Source: Propionibacteriaceae bacterium
GTDB taxonomy: Bacteria; Actinomycetota; Actinomycetes; Propionibacteriales; Propionibacteriaceae
Assembly (NCBI GenBank): GCA_031261455.1
Contig: JAISJP010000022.1
Span: forward strand, 1-45,975
Reading direction: 5' to 3'
DNA length: 45,975 nucleotides
The notes below the pieces were generated by a model, which saw only the letters and a program-made list of their open reading frames with translations, made no database searches and was not told the DNA's origin. The position numbers were made by a program, and so were the translations under genes. Positions within the stretch are counted from its first letter, which is position 1, and each line of letters begins with the position of its first letter. Of the stretch, positions 22,306-32,920 are shown piece after piece.

Positions 22306-23889
22306 TCATCGCAGGAGGACCGATGCGGCGGCGGCGATGTTGCCGAATTGACTGGGGAGCAGACCGAAGAAGACTGTGCCCATTACGCATAGGGCGATCA
22401 GGGCATTCAGAGGCTTGGATGCTTGAGAGGTCGTCGGTGTGGGTTGGTCGTTGTCGGAACCGGACGGCGCAGCTCCGCCACTGAGGAACAGCAAACGGAT
22501 GACCTTCAGGTACATGGCGGCCGTCAACAGCGAGAGCGTCAGCCCGGCGATGGCTAGCCAGGCGTAGCCGTTGAACCAAGCAAGCGCAAACACGTACAAC
22601 TTGGCGATAAAACCAGCAGTCAGCGGCATTCCGGCTAGGGAAAGCATGAAGACGACCATGGCGATGCCATACCACGGGTTGCGCCGACCAAAACCGGTCC
22701 ACACGTAGATCTCGCTAGCTTCGGTGCCGCCCGAACTGCGCACCAACAGCGTGATGGCAAACGCACCCAGCGTGGCTAGGCCGTATGCCAGCATATAGAA
22801 CAGACTGACGCCGACGCTGCCGAACTCGCCAACTTGTGTGCCCACAACGCCGGTGGTTGCCATGGCGATTGCCATCAGGATAAACCCGGCGTGCGCGATG
22901 GAGGAGTAGCCAAGAAGACGCTTCAAGTTGCGCTGCGTCAGGCCGAATATGGCCCCGACAAGCATGGAGAGCACGGCGATGCACGCCAGTGGCAGCATCC
23001 ACGACCAGCGCAGCCCACCAAGTGGCACAAACAGGATGCGGATGGTGGCGCCAACGGCAGCAAGCTTCGTGCAGACCGCCATGAACGCGCTGACCGCAGT
23101 CGGCGACCCGGCGTACACGTCGGGCACCCACACGTGGAACGGAGCCACGCCCATCTTGAACAGCAGTCCAACAATTACCAGACCAAGCCCTGCATAAATC
23201 GTTTTATCTGACGTCTTGAGTTGACCCAGCGAGTCCGCTATCTGCGCGTAGTCAAACGAGCCAGTGGAACCGTAGATGAGCGCCACACCGTAGATGAAGA
23301 TCGCCGACGACAGCGCCCCCAGCAGGAAGTACTTCAGCGCCGCCTCTTGGCTGATGGCGCGGTTGCGACGAGCAAGACCGGCCAGCAGGTACAGCGGCAA
23401 CGACAGCACCTCTAGGCTGACGAACGCGGTCAGGAAGTCGCACGCTGCTGGGAAAACCAACATCCCGCCAACGGCAAACATCAACAGCACAAACACTTCG
23501 GTGTGCTCATTGCGGGCCGCAAGGAACGCCCGTTCGTCAGGTGACCCCGGCGTGGTCGCCGCCTGCGCGGTGAAGGCGCTGGTCTGACCGTGCGCGCGCC
23601 GCTCGGCCATCAGCACCACTGCGCCGATGGCAAACCCCAGCAGCAGCATCCAGATGCCCAACGTAGGTCCATCGACCGTGACGGACCCAAGAACTGCCGT
23701 CTTGCGGGAGTTGGACGACAGGAAAGTGCGGATCGCGAAGATGAGCGCAACGACTAGGGTGGCGCCGCTCAGACAGGTCTGCGCTTCAAAACGATACACG
23801 CGCGGCGCTAGAGCCTCAACGAGCAACCCAAGCAACGCCCCGGCAAAAACGGAGATAATGGGAGCAAGATACAAAAGGTCTTGAGACAT
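22306..23889 (-). CDS. nuoN: NADH-quinone oxidoreductase subunit N
   Basis: A 527-residue, about 14-helix antiporter-like subunit of complex I that carries one proton channel. Key charges are present: Glu in FVSLEVLSLPLYLL (helix 5), Lys in LFKMGVAPFHVWVPDVY (helix 7), Lys in AVCTKLAAVGATIR (helix 8) and Lys in GFIAKLYVFA (helix 12). An Asp/Pro/Thr/Ser-rich loop (SGSDNDQPTPTTSQASK) precedes the last helix. Its ATG overlaps the nuoM stop by one base. Last gene of the nuo cluster. Confidence 0.96.
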   Translation of the reverse strand: MSQDLLYLAPIISVFAGALLGLLVEALAPRVYRFEAQTCLSGATLVVALIFAIRTFLSSNSRKTAVLGSVTVDGPTLGIWMLLLGFAIGAVVLMAERRAHGQTSAFTAQAATTPGSPDERAFLAARNEHTEVFVLLMFAVGGMLVFPAACDFLTAFVSLEVLSLPLYLLAGLARRNRAISQEAALKYFLLGALSSAIFIYGVALIYGSTGSFDYAQIADSLGQLKTSDKTIYAGLGLVIVGLLFKMGVAPFHVWVPDVYAGSPTAVSAFMAVCTKLAAVGATIRILFVPLGGLRWSWMLPLACIAVLSMLVGAIFGLTQRNLKRLLGYSSIAHAGFILMAIAMATTGVVGTQVGEFGSVGVSLFYMLAYGLATLGAFAITLLVRSSGGTEASEIYVWTGFGRRNPWYGIAMVVFMLSLAGMPLTAGFIAKLYVFALAWFNGYAWLAIAGLTLSLLTAAMYLKVIRLLFLSGGAAPSGSDNDQPTPTTSQASKPLNALIALCVMGTVFFGLLPSQFGNIAAAASVLLR

Positions 23890-25454
23890 CAGCGATCCTC
23901 CTCCGCGTCATCAGCGCCAGCAGCACCGTCAGGCACCACCACATCCGGGGCCGCAACACCGATCTGTGTCATCACGAAAGTGGACGCCTCGTCGGCCAAC
24001 TGAACCAGCGGGCGCGGGAACACACCGACGGCCAGCAGCAGCGCGATCAGCACGCCCACCGCCCACTTCTGCACCGGGATCACGTCAACAACGTTTGCGT
24101 GCTCGGCGCGGAGCGGGCCGGTAAACACCCGCTGATAGGCCACCAACACATATGCGGCGGCGAGCAGCGTGGCAAAGATTGCCACCGCAGCCTGCCACGG
24201 ATGGCTGGCGAACGCGCCCACGATAACCGAGAACTCGCCGGCAAAGTTGGCGGTGCCGGGCAGTGACAGGGTTGCCAGTCCGGCAAACAAGAACAGCCCG
24301 GCGAGCACCGGAGCCTTGCGCGCCAAGCCGCCAAACTCGCCAATCGCCAGCGTGCCGGTGCGTTCGGCCACAAACGCCGCGCACAGCAGCAACGCCGCCG
24401 CCGACAGCGAGTGCGCAAAGATGTAAAGGATTGCCCCGGTGAGCGCAACGGGAGACATCGCGAAGATGCCAAACACGATAAGCCCAGAGTGACCGACAGA
24501 GGTGAGCGCCACAAGCCGGGTCAAGTGTCGTTCGGACAGTGCAGCCAGCGCCCCGTAGATCACCGACACCAGCGCCACGATCAGCAACACTGGGGACGCC
24601 CATTTGGCCTCGTCTCCCATGACGCCCAAGCACAGCCGGATCATGCCGTAAGGGCCAACGGCGTCCAAGATACCCACCAGCAGCACCGCGACCTGCGGGC
24701 TGGTGTGCTCGACGACGCTAGGCAGCCAACCGTGCAGCGGCACCAGTGGAGCCTTCAGCGCGAACGCCAAGAACAGCACGATGAAGAGGGGACGGGCGGT
24801 GGCGGCGGGGATGTCTAGTTCAGCCAGTTGGCTGAACAGCATTGAGGGCCGCCCGATGGTGGCGGACTGCAACCCGAGCGCGATGGCTCCAGCGAGCAGC
24901 AAGAAGCCCCCGGCTAGGCCGAACAGCAAGAACTTGACGGCAGCCGCGCCACGTTGGATGCTACCCCAACCACCGATCAGGAAGAACGCCGGGATCAGCG
25001 TGGCCTCGAACACCAAGGTGAACATGATGAGATCGGACGCCATAAACGTGAACAACGCCAAGCCCTGCAACCCCAGCACCAGCGGGGTAAACACGCCCGA
25101 AGGGAGGGGACGACCGGGATCTGCGTCCCCAACAGTCTGCTCAGGCTGTGACGGCACCGCGGCGGGCACACCCACACCCAAGACGCAGGTGGTTAGCACG
25201 CAGGTGACTAGCACCATCACAGATGACAGTCCGTCCAGCGACATGGCGTACCACGCGCCTAGGGGGCGAATCCATGCCACCTGTTCACTTAGGTCGGTGC
25301 TCCGGTTGATGACGACGCAAGCCACCGCGACGGCAAGGGTCACCAGTGAAACCCAGAAACCGAACACGCGGTTGTCCCGCGTGCGCAGCGGGAACAGGGC
25401 GATGGCACCGATGATCGGCAGCACAGCCAAGATGCTCAGCAGAGGCAAAACCAT
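23889..25454 (-). CDS. nuoM: NADH-quinone oxidoreductase subunit M
   Basis: A 521-residue antiporter-like complex I subunit. Recognised by FEATLIPAFFLIGGWG (helix 5 Glu), FALKAPLVPLHGWLPS (helix 7 Lys) and PGTANFAGEFSVIVGAF (helix 12 Glu). The helix 8 segment reads VGILDAVGPYGMIR, where E. coli has GILLKTAAYGLLRF, so the usual central-channel Lys is replaced by Ala. ATG 25454 lies 17 nt after the nuoL stop with GGGGAG before it; longer readings overlap nuoL without homology. The C-terminal tail is Asp/Ala-rich. Confidence 0.95.
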   Translation of the reverse strand: MVLPLLSILAVLPIIGAIALFPLRTRDNRVFGFWVSLVTLAVAVACVVINRSTDLSEQVAWIRPLGAWYAMSLDGLSSVMVLVTCVLTTCVLGVGVPAAVPSQPEQTVGDADPGRPLPSGVFTPLVLGLQGLALFTFMASDLIMFTLVFEATLIPAFFLIGGWGSIQRGAAAVKFLLFGLAGGFLLLAGAIALGLQSATIGRPSMLFSQLAELDIPAATARPLFIVLFLAFALKAPLVPLHGWLPSVVEHTSPQVAVLLVGILDAVGPYGMIRLCLGVMGDEAKWASPVLLIVALVSVIYGALAALSERHLTRLVALTSVGHSGLIVFGIFAMSPVALTGAILYIFAHSLSAAALLLCAAFVAERTGTLAIGEFGGLARKAPVLAGLFLFAGLATLSLPGTANFAGEFSVIVGAFASHPWQAAVAIFATLLAAAYVLVAYQRVFTGPLRAEHANVVDVIPVQKWAVGVLIALLLAVGVFPRPLVQLADEASTFVMTQIGVAAPDVVVPDGAAGADDAEEDR

Positions 25455-25471
25455 GTCTTTACTCCCCCTGC

Positions 25472-27376
25472 CTACAGCCAGATCCCGATGACCAAGGCGG
25501 CCACCACAATAACAGTCCCAATGACGACAACACCTGCATAGCTGCGTACGTTGCCGCCCTGCATACGGTGAAGCTGTTGCGACGCCCGCGTAGCGCATGA
25601 GCCGATACCGTCGATTCCAGCTTCGATCACGTGTGTCTCCACGGCGCCAACTGCGCTAGTCAACGCCCATCCAGGACGCACAATCAGCGCATCGATGGCC
25701 TGGTTGAGGCCTAACTCGTTAGCACCGGCGCGAACCAGTGGGTTGGTGGTTGCGCTGGGCTGCACGGCTAGGGGACGCCTGTAGAGCAGCCATCCGGTCA
25801 GCACACCAAGGGTGACGGCACCGAACGCCACCTCGCTTTGCCAAGTGAGTTCGATCAGCGGAGCCGCGATCACGTCGTTGCCGATGGCCGGTTGCAGCCA
25901 ACCCTGAATCCACGCGTTGAGCGCCACTCCGCCGCCCAGCGAGGCCAAACCCAAGATGACCAGCGGAAACACCATGATGCTTGAGGACTCGTGCGGCTTG
26001 ACGTCCTCGTCCCAACGGGAGGCACCAAAGAAGGTGAGCAGCCACAGGCGTGTCATGTACAGCGCGGTGAGTGCAGCACCCACCGCGAGCGCCACGCCGG
26101 TGACCATGGACTGCTCGAAGGCGGCGGCAATGATGTGGTCTTTGGAGTAGAAACCGGAGGTGAGCGGGAAGCCGATGATCGCCAAATAACCGCAGAAGAA
26201 TGCCAGGCACGTCCACGGCAGCACGCGACGCAACCTTCCGAACACCCGCATGTCGGTCTCGCCGCCAGTGGCATGCATGACCGAACCGGCACCGAGGAAA
26301 AGGTTGGCCTTGAAGACACCGTGAGCGAGCAGGTGGAAGATCGCGAACGCGGCACCAACCGGGCCGAGACCCGCAGCCACCATCAGGTAGCCCAACTGGC
26401 TCATGGTGGACGCGGCCAGCACCTTCTTGATGTCGTCCTTAGTGGCGCCAATCCAGGCCCCGACGAAGATGGTTACCGCACCTACAATCGTTACGGTCAG
26501 GGACGCGGACGGGGCAAGCGCAAAGATGGCGTGCGAGCGGACGATCAGATAGATGCCCGCCGTGACCATGGTGGCAGCGTGAATAAGCGCCGACACTGGC
26601 GTTGGGCCTTCCATGGCGTCCAACAGCCAGGTGTGCAACGGCACCTGTGCGCTCTTCGCAAGCGCGGCGAGCAGCAGCGTGAAGCCCATGATGACGGGAA
26701 CGACACTGCCAGAGGAATCCATGCGCGCGTTCACCGCGTGGAAATCGGAGGAACCGAACTGGGTAAACATCAGCGCAATGGCGGCAAACAACCCAAGGTC
26801 ACCCACCTTGTTGACCATGAACGCCTTCTTGGCGGCCAGCGAGGCGCTCACCTTGTGCTGCCAGAACCCAATAAGAAGGTACGACGCCAGACCAACGCCC
26901 TCCCAGCCGACAAACAACAGCAGGTAGGAATCGGCGAGCACCAAGACAAGCATGGCCGCGATGAACAGGTTCATCAGTGCAAAGAAGCGACGACGGCCCG
27001 GGTCGTCAGCCATGTAGCCGCACGAGTAGATGAAGATCAGCGTGCCCACGCCGGTGATCAGCAGCACAAACAGGATGGACAGTTGGTCGATGAGCAGCGC
27101 GAATGAAACTCCCCCACCGACGAACGACATCCACTCATACAGCGAGACGGTGACGGCGCGAGACTGCTCGCCCAAGTTAAGCATAGTGACCAGTAGGGTC
27201 ACGGCCAGCCCGAGCGGGATGGCGACACCGGCAACACCGAGCAGGGGCGCGACGCCGTTGGCGTGGTCACCAACGAGCAGTAGCACGGCGGCGACCAGCA
27301 GCGGCACGGCGATGAGCAGCCACGACACTTGGAAGATCACGGGTGCCTGCATGGCGATGATGTCAAGACTAAGCAA
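25472..27376 (-). CDS. nuoL: NADH-quinone oxidoreductase subunit L
   Basis: A 634-residue distal antiporter-like subunit with the long lateral helix. Conserved segments: [33 protein letters not shown] (helix 7 Lys), [48 protein letters not shown] and SGFYSKDHI, with all proton-path lysines in place. The start is given as TTG 27376, preceded by GGGGGGAG and overlapping nuoK by 8 nt; ATG 27352 is an alternative eight codons later. Confidence 0.95.
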   Translation of the reverse strand: MLSLDIIAMQAPVIFQVSWLLIAVPLLVAAVLLLVGDHANGVAPLLGVAGVAIPLGLAVTLLVTMLNLGEQSRAVTVSLYEWMSFVGGGVSFALLIDQLSILFVLLITGVGTLIFIYSCGYMADDPGRRRFFALMNLFIAAMLVLVLADSYLLLFVGWEGVGLASYLLIGFWQHKVSASLAAKKAFMVNKVGDLGLFAAIALMFTQFGSSDFHAVNARMDSSGSVVPVIMGFTLLLAALAKSAQVPLHTWLLDAMEGPTPVSALIHAATMVTAGIYLIVRSHAIFALAPSASLTVTIVGAVTIFVGAWIGATKDDIKKVLAASTMSQLGYLMVAAGLGPVGAAFAIFHLLAHGVFKANLFLGAGSVMHATGGETDMRVFGRLRRVLPWTCLAFFCGYLAIIGFPLTSGFYSKDHIIAAAFEQSMVTGVALAVGAALTALYMTRLWLLTFFGASRWDEDVKPHESSSIMVFPLVILGLASLGGGVALNAWIQGWLQPAIGNDVIAAPLIELTWQSEVAFGAVTLGVLTGWLLYRRPLAVQPSATTNPLVRAGANELGLNQAIDALIVRPGWALTSAVGAVETHVIEAGIDGIGSCATRASQQLHRMQGGNVRSYAGVVVIGTVIVVAALVIGIWL

Positions 27377-27695
27377 GACTCCCCCCTTCCGCGCCTGGTG
27401 CGCCGCTCAGCAGCGTCATGTCGTCGATGTCTATGGAACGTTTTGACCGGAAAACTGTGACGATGATCGCCAGCCCCACCACAACCTCGGCGGCAGCACA
27501 GACCATCACAAAGAACGCCCCCGCCTGGCCACCGAGGTCGCCGCGCGCACGGGCGAAGGTCACCAAAGCAAGGTTGGCAGCGTTCAGCATCAACTCGATG
27601 CTCATGAAGATCACTAGCGGATTACGGCGAATCAGCACCCCGCCAACGCCGATGCAGAACAGCACTGCGGACAGGATCAGATACTCACTGGTCAT
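27369..27695 (-). CDS. nuoK: NADH-quinone oxidoreductase subunit K
   Basis: A 108-residue three-helix complex I subunit. The second helix [20 protein letters not shown] holds the conserved Glu; the third has [17 protein letters not shown] with the second conserved Glu. A short C-terminal tail (about 20 residues) extends past the usual end. It sits 5 nt after nuoJ and overlaps nuoL. Confidence 0.96.
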   Translation of the reverse strand: MTSEYLILSAVLFCIGVGGVLIRRNPLVIFMSIELMLNAANLALVTFARARGDLGGQAGAFFVMVCAAAEVVVGLAIIVTVFRSKRSIDIDDMTLLSGAPGAEGGSLA

Positions 27696-27700
27696 GGCCG

Positions 27701-28594
27701 TTACCTCCTGTCCTTGCGGTCTGCGCCAATTGCCCTAGCCGTGCTAGCTGTCCCAGCGGCACGGGGCGGGCGTCCTAGCGGTCCTGTCTGCGCTGTTTGC
27801 GCCGTTGCAGCACCACCGCCAGGAGCGACCTGCGCGGCAGCGAGCCGAGCCGGGGCCACCATCTCGGAGACTGGAGGAGATTGGGAACCGCGCACCACCA
27901 GAGTTTCCGAGATGGACTCGGCAACCACGGCATCGTGTGGACCAAGCGCCGGGTATTCGATGGAGTTGTGCCGGGCGTAGACGCCGGGGCCGGGACGCGG
28001 ACCGAGGTCGGCCCCGTCGCTGGCCCAGTCGCGCAGGCGCTCTTCCAGCAGTTCGCGCTGACGCCTGCGTGGGCTCAGCCGCTCGGTGTGCGCCAAGATC
28101 ATGGCGCCAATCGCCGCCACGACAACCATGGCGCTGGCAACCTCGAAGGCAAAGGCGTAACGGGAGAACACCAGTTCAGCGATGCCAACCGCGTTGCCGG
28201 CGGCGTTGGCCTCTTCCAACCCCACCTCGGGGCCGTTGACCGCACCCGCAACCGCGAAAACCAACAGCCCGGCAAGTCCGAACACGCCAACTGCGGTCAC
28301 AACGCGATGTCCGGCAAGGGTCTCCTTTAGGTCCTCAGCAGAGTCGATACCGATGAGCATCATGGTGAACAGGAAGATCATCATCACCGAACCGGTGTAC
28401 ACAATGATCTGCGCCACAAACAGGAACGGGGCCTGCAACGAGGCGTACAGCACGCCCAGCGCCACCATCAGCGCGCAAAGTGACAGCGCGGCATGCACGG
28501 TCTTGCGAGACAAGACGGTCAGCAGCGCGAAGATGACGATCAGTGGGGCACTCACCCAGAAGGTCAGCGCGTCGAGAGCGATCATGGCAATCAT
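27701..28594 (-). CDS. nuoJ: NADH-quinone oxidoreductase subunit J
   Basis: A 297-residue subunit with five helices in the first about 165 residues, including [22 protein letters not shown] helix 3 ([17 protein letters not shown]). The remaining about 130 residues form a charged then Ala/Pro-rich cytoplasmic tail, longer than in E. coli (184 residues) but usual in actinobacteria. Start overlaps the nuoI stop by 4 nt (ATGA). Confidence 0.95.
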   Translation of the reverse strand: MIAMIALDALTFWVSAPLIVIFALLTVLSRKTVHAALSLCALMVALGVLYASLQAPFLFVAQIIVYTGSVMMIFLFTMMLIGIDSAEDLKETLAGHRVVTAVGVFGLAGLLVFAVAGAVNGPEVGLEEANAAGNAVGIAELVFSRYAFAFEVASAMVVVAAIGAMILAHTERLSPRRRQRELLEERLRDWASDGADLGPRPGPGVYARHNSIEYPALGPHDAVVAESISETLVVRGSQSPPVSEMVAPARLAAAQVAPGGGAATAQTAQTGPLGRPPRAAGTASTARAIGADRKDRR

Positions 28595-29208
28595 GACTTG
28601 ACACCTCGTCTGCTGGGGTTGAGCCTACTGGGACTGGGTCTGCCGGAGTTGGGACCGGCGGGGTTGGCAGCGTAGGCATCGCGGCTGGGGATGCGACGGT
28701 CCGGGCCGTCGTCGTCGGGCAAGCCGAGGAAGTACGCGGCCTCGTCGTCGCCGAGCAGACGCTCGTGCGGCGGCGGCACCATGCCCACCTGGAGCGCGGC
28801 CAACAGGTCGGTCTTGGTAAAGATGAGGGACTCGCGGGTGGTGTCGGCCAGCTTGAACTCGTTGGTCATCGTCAACGCCCTAGTGGGGCAGGCCTCGATG
28901 CACAGACCACAGAAGATACAGCGCAAGTAGTTGATCTGGTAGGTCTTGGCGTAGCGCTCACCGGGCGAGAAGCGACGCTCGTCGGTGTTGTCTGCCGCCT
29001 CGACGAAGATGGCGTCTGCGGGGCAGGCCCACGCGCAGAGTTCGCAGCCGACGCACTTTTCTAGGCCGTCGGGCCAGCGGTTGAGTTGGTGACGACCATG
29101 CCAGCGCGGGTTGAGCACCTTCTCCTGCTTGCGCTGTGGGTAGCCTTGTGTGAACGAGCGGCTGAAGATGGTGCGGAACGTCACCCAGAAGCCTGAAAAT
29201 GCAGCCAT
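28591..29208 (-). CDS. nuoI: NADH-quinone oxidoreductase subunit I
   Basis: A 205-residue peripheral-arm subunit with two 4Fe-4S ferredoxin motifs, [12 protein letters not shown] (about 52-63) and [12 protein letters not shown] (about 97-108), carrying clusters N6a and N6b towards N2. The C-terminal tail is Pro/Asp/Arg-rich. ATG 29208 overlaps the nuoH stop (TGATG); a GTG directly before it is possible. Confidence 0.96.
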   Translation of the reverse strand: MAAFSGFWVTFRTIFSRSFTQGYPQRKQEKVLNPRWHGRHQLNRWPDGLEKCVGCELCAWACPADAIFVEAADNTDERRFSPGERYAKTYQINYLRCIFCGLCIEACPTRALTMTNEFKLADTTRESLIFTKTDLLAALQVGMVPPPHERLLGDDEAAYFLGLPDDDGPDRRIPSRDAYAANPAGPNSGRPSPSRLNPSRRGVKS

Positions 29209-30533
29209 CACTTACCCCCTGCCGGATGACTCGCCTCGACGGCGATGGCGGCGGGCATCCACCCGGCCAGTTCGGGAAGTTGCTCACCGGGGCGAGGCGG
29301 CACTGGGTACGAACCCGGCGACGGCGCTACTAGCCGTGGAGCCGCAGACTTGGAACGTTCCAGTCGGGTGCGCTGTATCGAGCTGAAGATGAGGATGGCG
29401 AGCGCGCTCGCAGTGACCGCACCAGCCACGCCAAGCAACGCCGGAGACGAGTGAGCATTCCAAGACCGGAATACGGCAACCACCATAATCCACACCATGT
29501 TGGCCGGAATTAGCACCTTCCAGCCCAACACCATGAACTGGTCATAACGAAAACGCGGCACCGAAGCCCGCACCCACACGAAGAAGAAGATCAACCCCTG
29601 CACCTTGAGCAGGAACCATAGCGGGCCAAACCAGCCCTGATCCAGATAGCCATCAAACATGGTGTTGAACGGATACGGCGCCCGGTAGCCGCCGAGGAAC
29701 AGCGTGGTAGCCACTGCGCTCACCGTGCCCATATTGATGTACTCCGCCAAGAAGTAGAGCGCGTAACGGAATCCCGAAAAGTCGGTGATGTGCCCGCTGA
29801 CAAGCTCCGATTCGCACTCGGCAAGGTCAAATGGGGTGCGGTTAGTCTCACCAAACATTGAGATTACGTAGGTTACAAAGCTGGGTATCAGCAACAGCGC
29901 GTACCAGCCCGGCAGGCTAATCTCTTGTCCAAACAGGGTTATCAACTGCGACTGGGCGTTCACAATGTCAGACGTGGACATGGAGCCGGACACCATGAAC
30001 ACCGCCACCACGCTCAAGCCCATCGCCACCTCATAGCTGATGAGTTGGGCCGTGGCGCGCATCGAGCCAAGCAGCGAGTAGGTGCCGTTTGATGCCCATC
30101 CGGCCAGCACAATGCCGTAGATGCCGATGGAGCTGATGGCAAGGATAAACAGCGTGCCCACCGGCAGGTCCGACACCTGAAGCACCGTCTGGTGGCCGAA
30201 CATGCTCACCTCACCACCGATGGGGATCACCGTCCACATGGTAAAGGCGGCCGCGGCGGTGAGCCAAGGAGCCAAGTTGAAGATTATTCTGTCGGTCTTG
30301 GCAGGACGGAAGTCCTCTTTGAACAACAGTTTCAGACCGTCGGCCAACGCTTGGCCCAAGCCGAACGGACCGTTCATGTTTGGTCCGCGACGATCCTGCA
30401 TCTTGCCCAGCCATTTGCGCTCAAACCAAACGTTGAAGATGGTCCACGTCAGCAGAAAGACGAAGATAACAACCACCTTGATGAGCATCAGCCACCACGG
30501 GTCATTTGCGAGCAGAGTTTGTGCATCGGTCAT
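29208..30533 (-). CDS. nuoH: NADH-quinone oxidoreductase subunit H
   Basis: A 441-residue eight-helix subunit that with NuoB and NuoD lines the quinone chamber. [30 protein letters not shown], the third-loop acidic motif [19 protein letters not shown] and [19 protein letters not shown] are all intact. About 75 residues after the last helix form a Pro-rich tail. ATG 30533 overlaps the nuoG stop (TGATG); the longer open frame into nuoG is not used. Confidence 0.96.
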   Translation of the reverse strand: MTDAQTLLANDPWWLMLIKVVVIFVFLLTWTIFNVWFERKWLGKMQDRRGPNMNGPFGLGQALADGLKLLFKEDFRPAKTDRIIFNLAPWLTAAAAFTMWTVIPIGGEVSMFGHQTVLQVSDLPVGTLFILAISSIGIYGIVLAGWASNGTYSLLGSMRATAQLISYEVAMGLSVVAVFMVSGSMSTSDIVNAQSQLITLFGQEISLPGWYALLLIPSFVTYVISMFGETNRTPFDLAECESELVSGHITDFSGFRYALYFLAEYINMGTVSAVATTLFLGGYRAPYPFNTMFDGYLDQGWFGPLWFLLKVQGLIFFFVWVRASVPRFRYDQFMVLGWKVLIPANMVWIMVVAVFRSWNAHSSPALLGVAGAVTASALAILIFSSIQRTRLERSKSAAPRLVAPSPGSYPVPPRPGEQLPELAGWMPAAIAVEASHPAGGK

Positions 30534-32920
30534 CACAACACACCTCCTCCGGCACTCAGGGTGACGCGCTCGCCGGAGTCGGCGATCAGTCGGCCGTGAA
30601 CGCTGGCCCCGGACGCCTGCGGAATCCACACCACGCCCTCAGCCATGCCAACAACCAACTCCACCGGGCCGTGCCAGCGGGTGCCATGGGCGCTCAACTC
30701 GACGTGCTCGCCGGGCGATATGCCAAGGCCAGTGGCCGTTGCCGGGCTCATCTTGACGCTCACCTTGGGTGCGCCACGACGCAGCGAATCGGCTCCGTCG
30801 AGGCAACGTCCGTCATCGATTAGGGGACGCCACGTTGCCAAGATCACATTGCCTTCGCTCCACGCGATTGGCGGGGGTGTGGCAGAACTCATGTGGACGG
30901 CAGCGACAGGTCGGGTAGCTAGGGCGTGCAGTTCCCGCAGCGCCTCCTTCGGGTTCGGCAGGTTGAGGTCAACACCCATCGCGGAGGCCAGCGCACCCAA
31001 CACCCGCAGGTCTGTGAGCGGATTGGCGTCGTGGCGGTCAACCGGCACCACCTTGCGCTGGGCGTGCGTCCAGTCGATGAAGGTACCCTCTTGTTGCTCC
31101 AGCGGGGCCACCGGGAACACCACGTCGGCAAACGCGGACACCTCGGATTCACGCACCTCCAGCGAGATGACGAACGCCGTTTGCAGCGCCGACACGGCGA
31201 GGTTGGGGTCGGGCAGATCGGCAAGGTCCACGCCGGCAATGACCAGCGACTTGATCGCACCAGCGGCCGCAGCGATGAGCATGTTGGAAGCGTTGAAACC
31301 GGTGGCGTTGGGGAACTCGCTGACCTTCCACAGGTCGCGGAACTCGGAACGCGCACCCACGTCAACGGTTTGTCGTCCGGCAGGCAGTAGCGTGGGCAGG
31401 CATCCGGCGGCGACGGCACCGAGTTCGCCAGCACGGCGGGGAATCCACCCCACCTTGACCTGACGGGTGGACGCCAACTGCGACAGCAAAGTGAGCGTGC
31501 CGGGGCTGGTGGCCGCTCGCTCGCCCACTAGGATCACGGTGTTGTCCCCAAGACGAGTGAGGCCGCGCAGCGCCGCAGCCTCACCACCGGGGGCGCAGGC
31601 CAACAGTCCGGCACCCAGCTTGGCGTTTCCGTGACTCAGATACGGGGCGATGGCGGTGATGCCTATGCCTCTCTTGCGAACCGCCTTGCGCAGTCGCAAG
31701 AACACCATCGGGCACTCTTCTTCAGGCTCGAAATCGACCAGCACCACGTGGTTTGCGGCGTCCAGCGTCTCATAGGTGACGGGCGGCAGTCCAGTGGTTT
31801 GCTGGAACATCATCCATGCCGTCTCTTCGTCGCTCAGGTAGCGCACGCGGCAGTCGATGTTGTTGGTTTGCAGCACGGTGCGGGCGAACTTGGAGTAGGC
31901 GTACGCGTTTTCTAGGGTCAAGCGACCTCCGGTGAGCACTCCGGAGGCTGCACCCTGCGTCGCCGACGACGCCAGACCTGCGGCTGCGGCAGCCAGCGCC
32001 TCGGGCCAACTTGCGGCGTGTAGCCGCCCGTCAGTGCCCCGAACCAGCGGCGTGGTCAGGCGATCAGCGCCACGAGCGCTGCGGCAGGCGAAGCGTCCCT
32101 TGTCGCAGAGCCACTCGTCGTTGTGAGTTGAATCGTTTCCAGCGAGGCGGCGTTTCACCTCAAAGGCGCGGGCGTCAACGCGCATCTCGCAACCAGCAGC
32201 GCAGTTTTCACAGGTGGACATCTCAGACACCAGATCAAACGGACGAGACTGGAACCGGTAGTCCACCGTAGTCAAAGCCCCAACCGGGCAGATTTGAGCC
32301 ACGTTGCCAGCGAAGTAACCGCCAAACGCTGCGTCCGGATGGGCACCGATCTGGCTCTTACCGCCCCGCTCGACCAAGGCCAACAGCGAGTCCCCAGAGA
32401 TCTGGTCGGCAAACCTGATGCACCGCTGACAGAGCACGCAACGCTCCCGGTCCAGCAGCAGCGTCTGTCCCACCATTATGGGCTTGGGGAACGTGCGTTT
32501 GGCACCCGTGTAGCGGCTGGTCTCGCGACCCGAGACACGCGCTTGGTTCTGTAGCGGGCACTCGCCCGCCTTGTCGCACTCCGGGCAGTCCAGCGGGTGA
32601 TTGATCAGCAGAAACTCCAGCATGCCGCACTGGGCCTGCTTGGCAACATCGGACGTGGCTGCAGTGCGCACCACCATGCCCTTGGCTGCCTCCAGCGCGC
32701 AGGCAGGCTGCGGCTTCATCGGTCGGCCGTTGCCGGCGTCCACTACGTCCACCATGCACTGACGACAGGCGGCAACGGGGTCCAGCAGCGGATGGTCGCA
32801 GAAGCGCGGAATCTCAATGCCACTGGCCTCGGCGGCGCGGATAACGTTGGTGCCCTTTGGCACGGTGAGGGTGACGTCATCAATGGTGAACGTCACTGCC
32901 TCGCTCACGGGCTGGGTCAT
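30533..32920 (-). CDS. nuoG: NADH-quinone oxidoreductase subunit G
   Basis: A 795-residue Fe-S subunit of the molybdopterin-oxidoreductase fold. N-terminal 2Fe-2S domain with CDHPLLDPVAACRQC, the His-Cys3 cluster HPLDCPECDKAGECPLQN, the 4Fe-4S pair CVLCQRCIRFAD and ICPVGAL, then CENCAAGCEM ... CDKGRF, the ligand set for cluster N7. The following region is the degenerate molybdopterin domain, without cofactor. Overlaps nuoF by 4 nt. Confidence 0.96.
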   Translation of the reverse strand: MTQPVSEAVTFTIDDVTLTVPKGTNVIRAAEASGIEIPRFCDHPLLDPVAACRQCMVDVVDAGNGRPMKPQPACALEAAKGMVVRTAATSDVAKQAQCGMLEFLLINHPLDCPECDKAGECPLQNQARVSGRETSRYTGAKRTFPKPIMVGQTLLLDRERCVLCQRCIRFADQISGDSLLALVERGGKSQIGAHPDAAFGGYFAGNVAQICPVGALTTVDYRFQSRPFDLVSEMSTCENCAAGCEMRVDARAFEVKRRLAGNDSTHNDEWLCDKGRFACRSARGADRLTTPLVRGTDGRLHAASWPEALAAAAAGLASSATQGAASGVLTGGRLTLENAYAYSKFARTVLQTNNIDCRVRYLSDEETAWMMFQQTTGLPPVTYETLDAANHVVLVDFEPEEECPMVFLRLRKAVRKRGIGITAIAPYLSHGNAKLGAGLLACAPGGEAAALRGLTRLGDNTVILVGERAATSPGTLTLLSQLASTRQVKVGWIPRRAGELGAVAAGCLPTLLPAGRQTVDVGARSEFRDLWKVSEFPNATGFNASNMLIAAAAGAIKSLVIAGVDLADLPDPNLAVSALQTAFVISLEVRESEVSAFADVVFPVAPLEQQEGTFIDWTHAQRKVVPVDRHDANPLTDLRVLGALASAMGVDLNLPNPKEALRELHALATRPVAAVHMSSATPPPIAWSEGNVILATWRPLIDDGRCLDGADSLRRGAPKVSVKMSPATATGLGISPGEHVELSAHGTRWHGPVELVVGMAEGVVWIPQASGASVHGRLIADSGERVTLSAGGGVL

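Noticed and set aside
25991..27106. 371-codon open frame on the plus strand opposite nuoL
   Set aside because: It is the complement of a clearly conserved gene; the translation is rich in His/Arg/Gly/Gln with no domain. High-GC third positions on the real strand create such frames.
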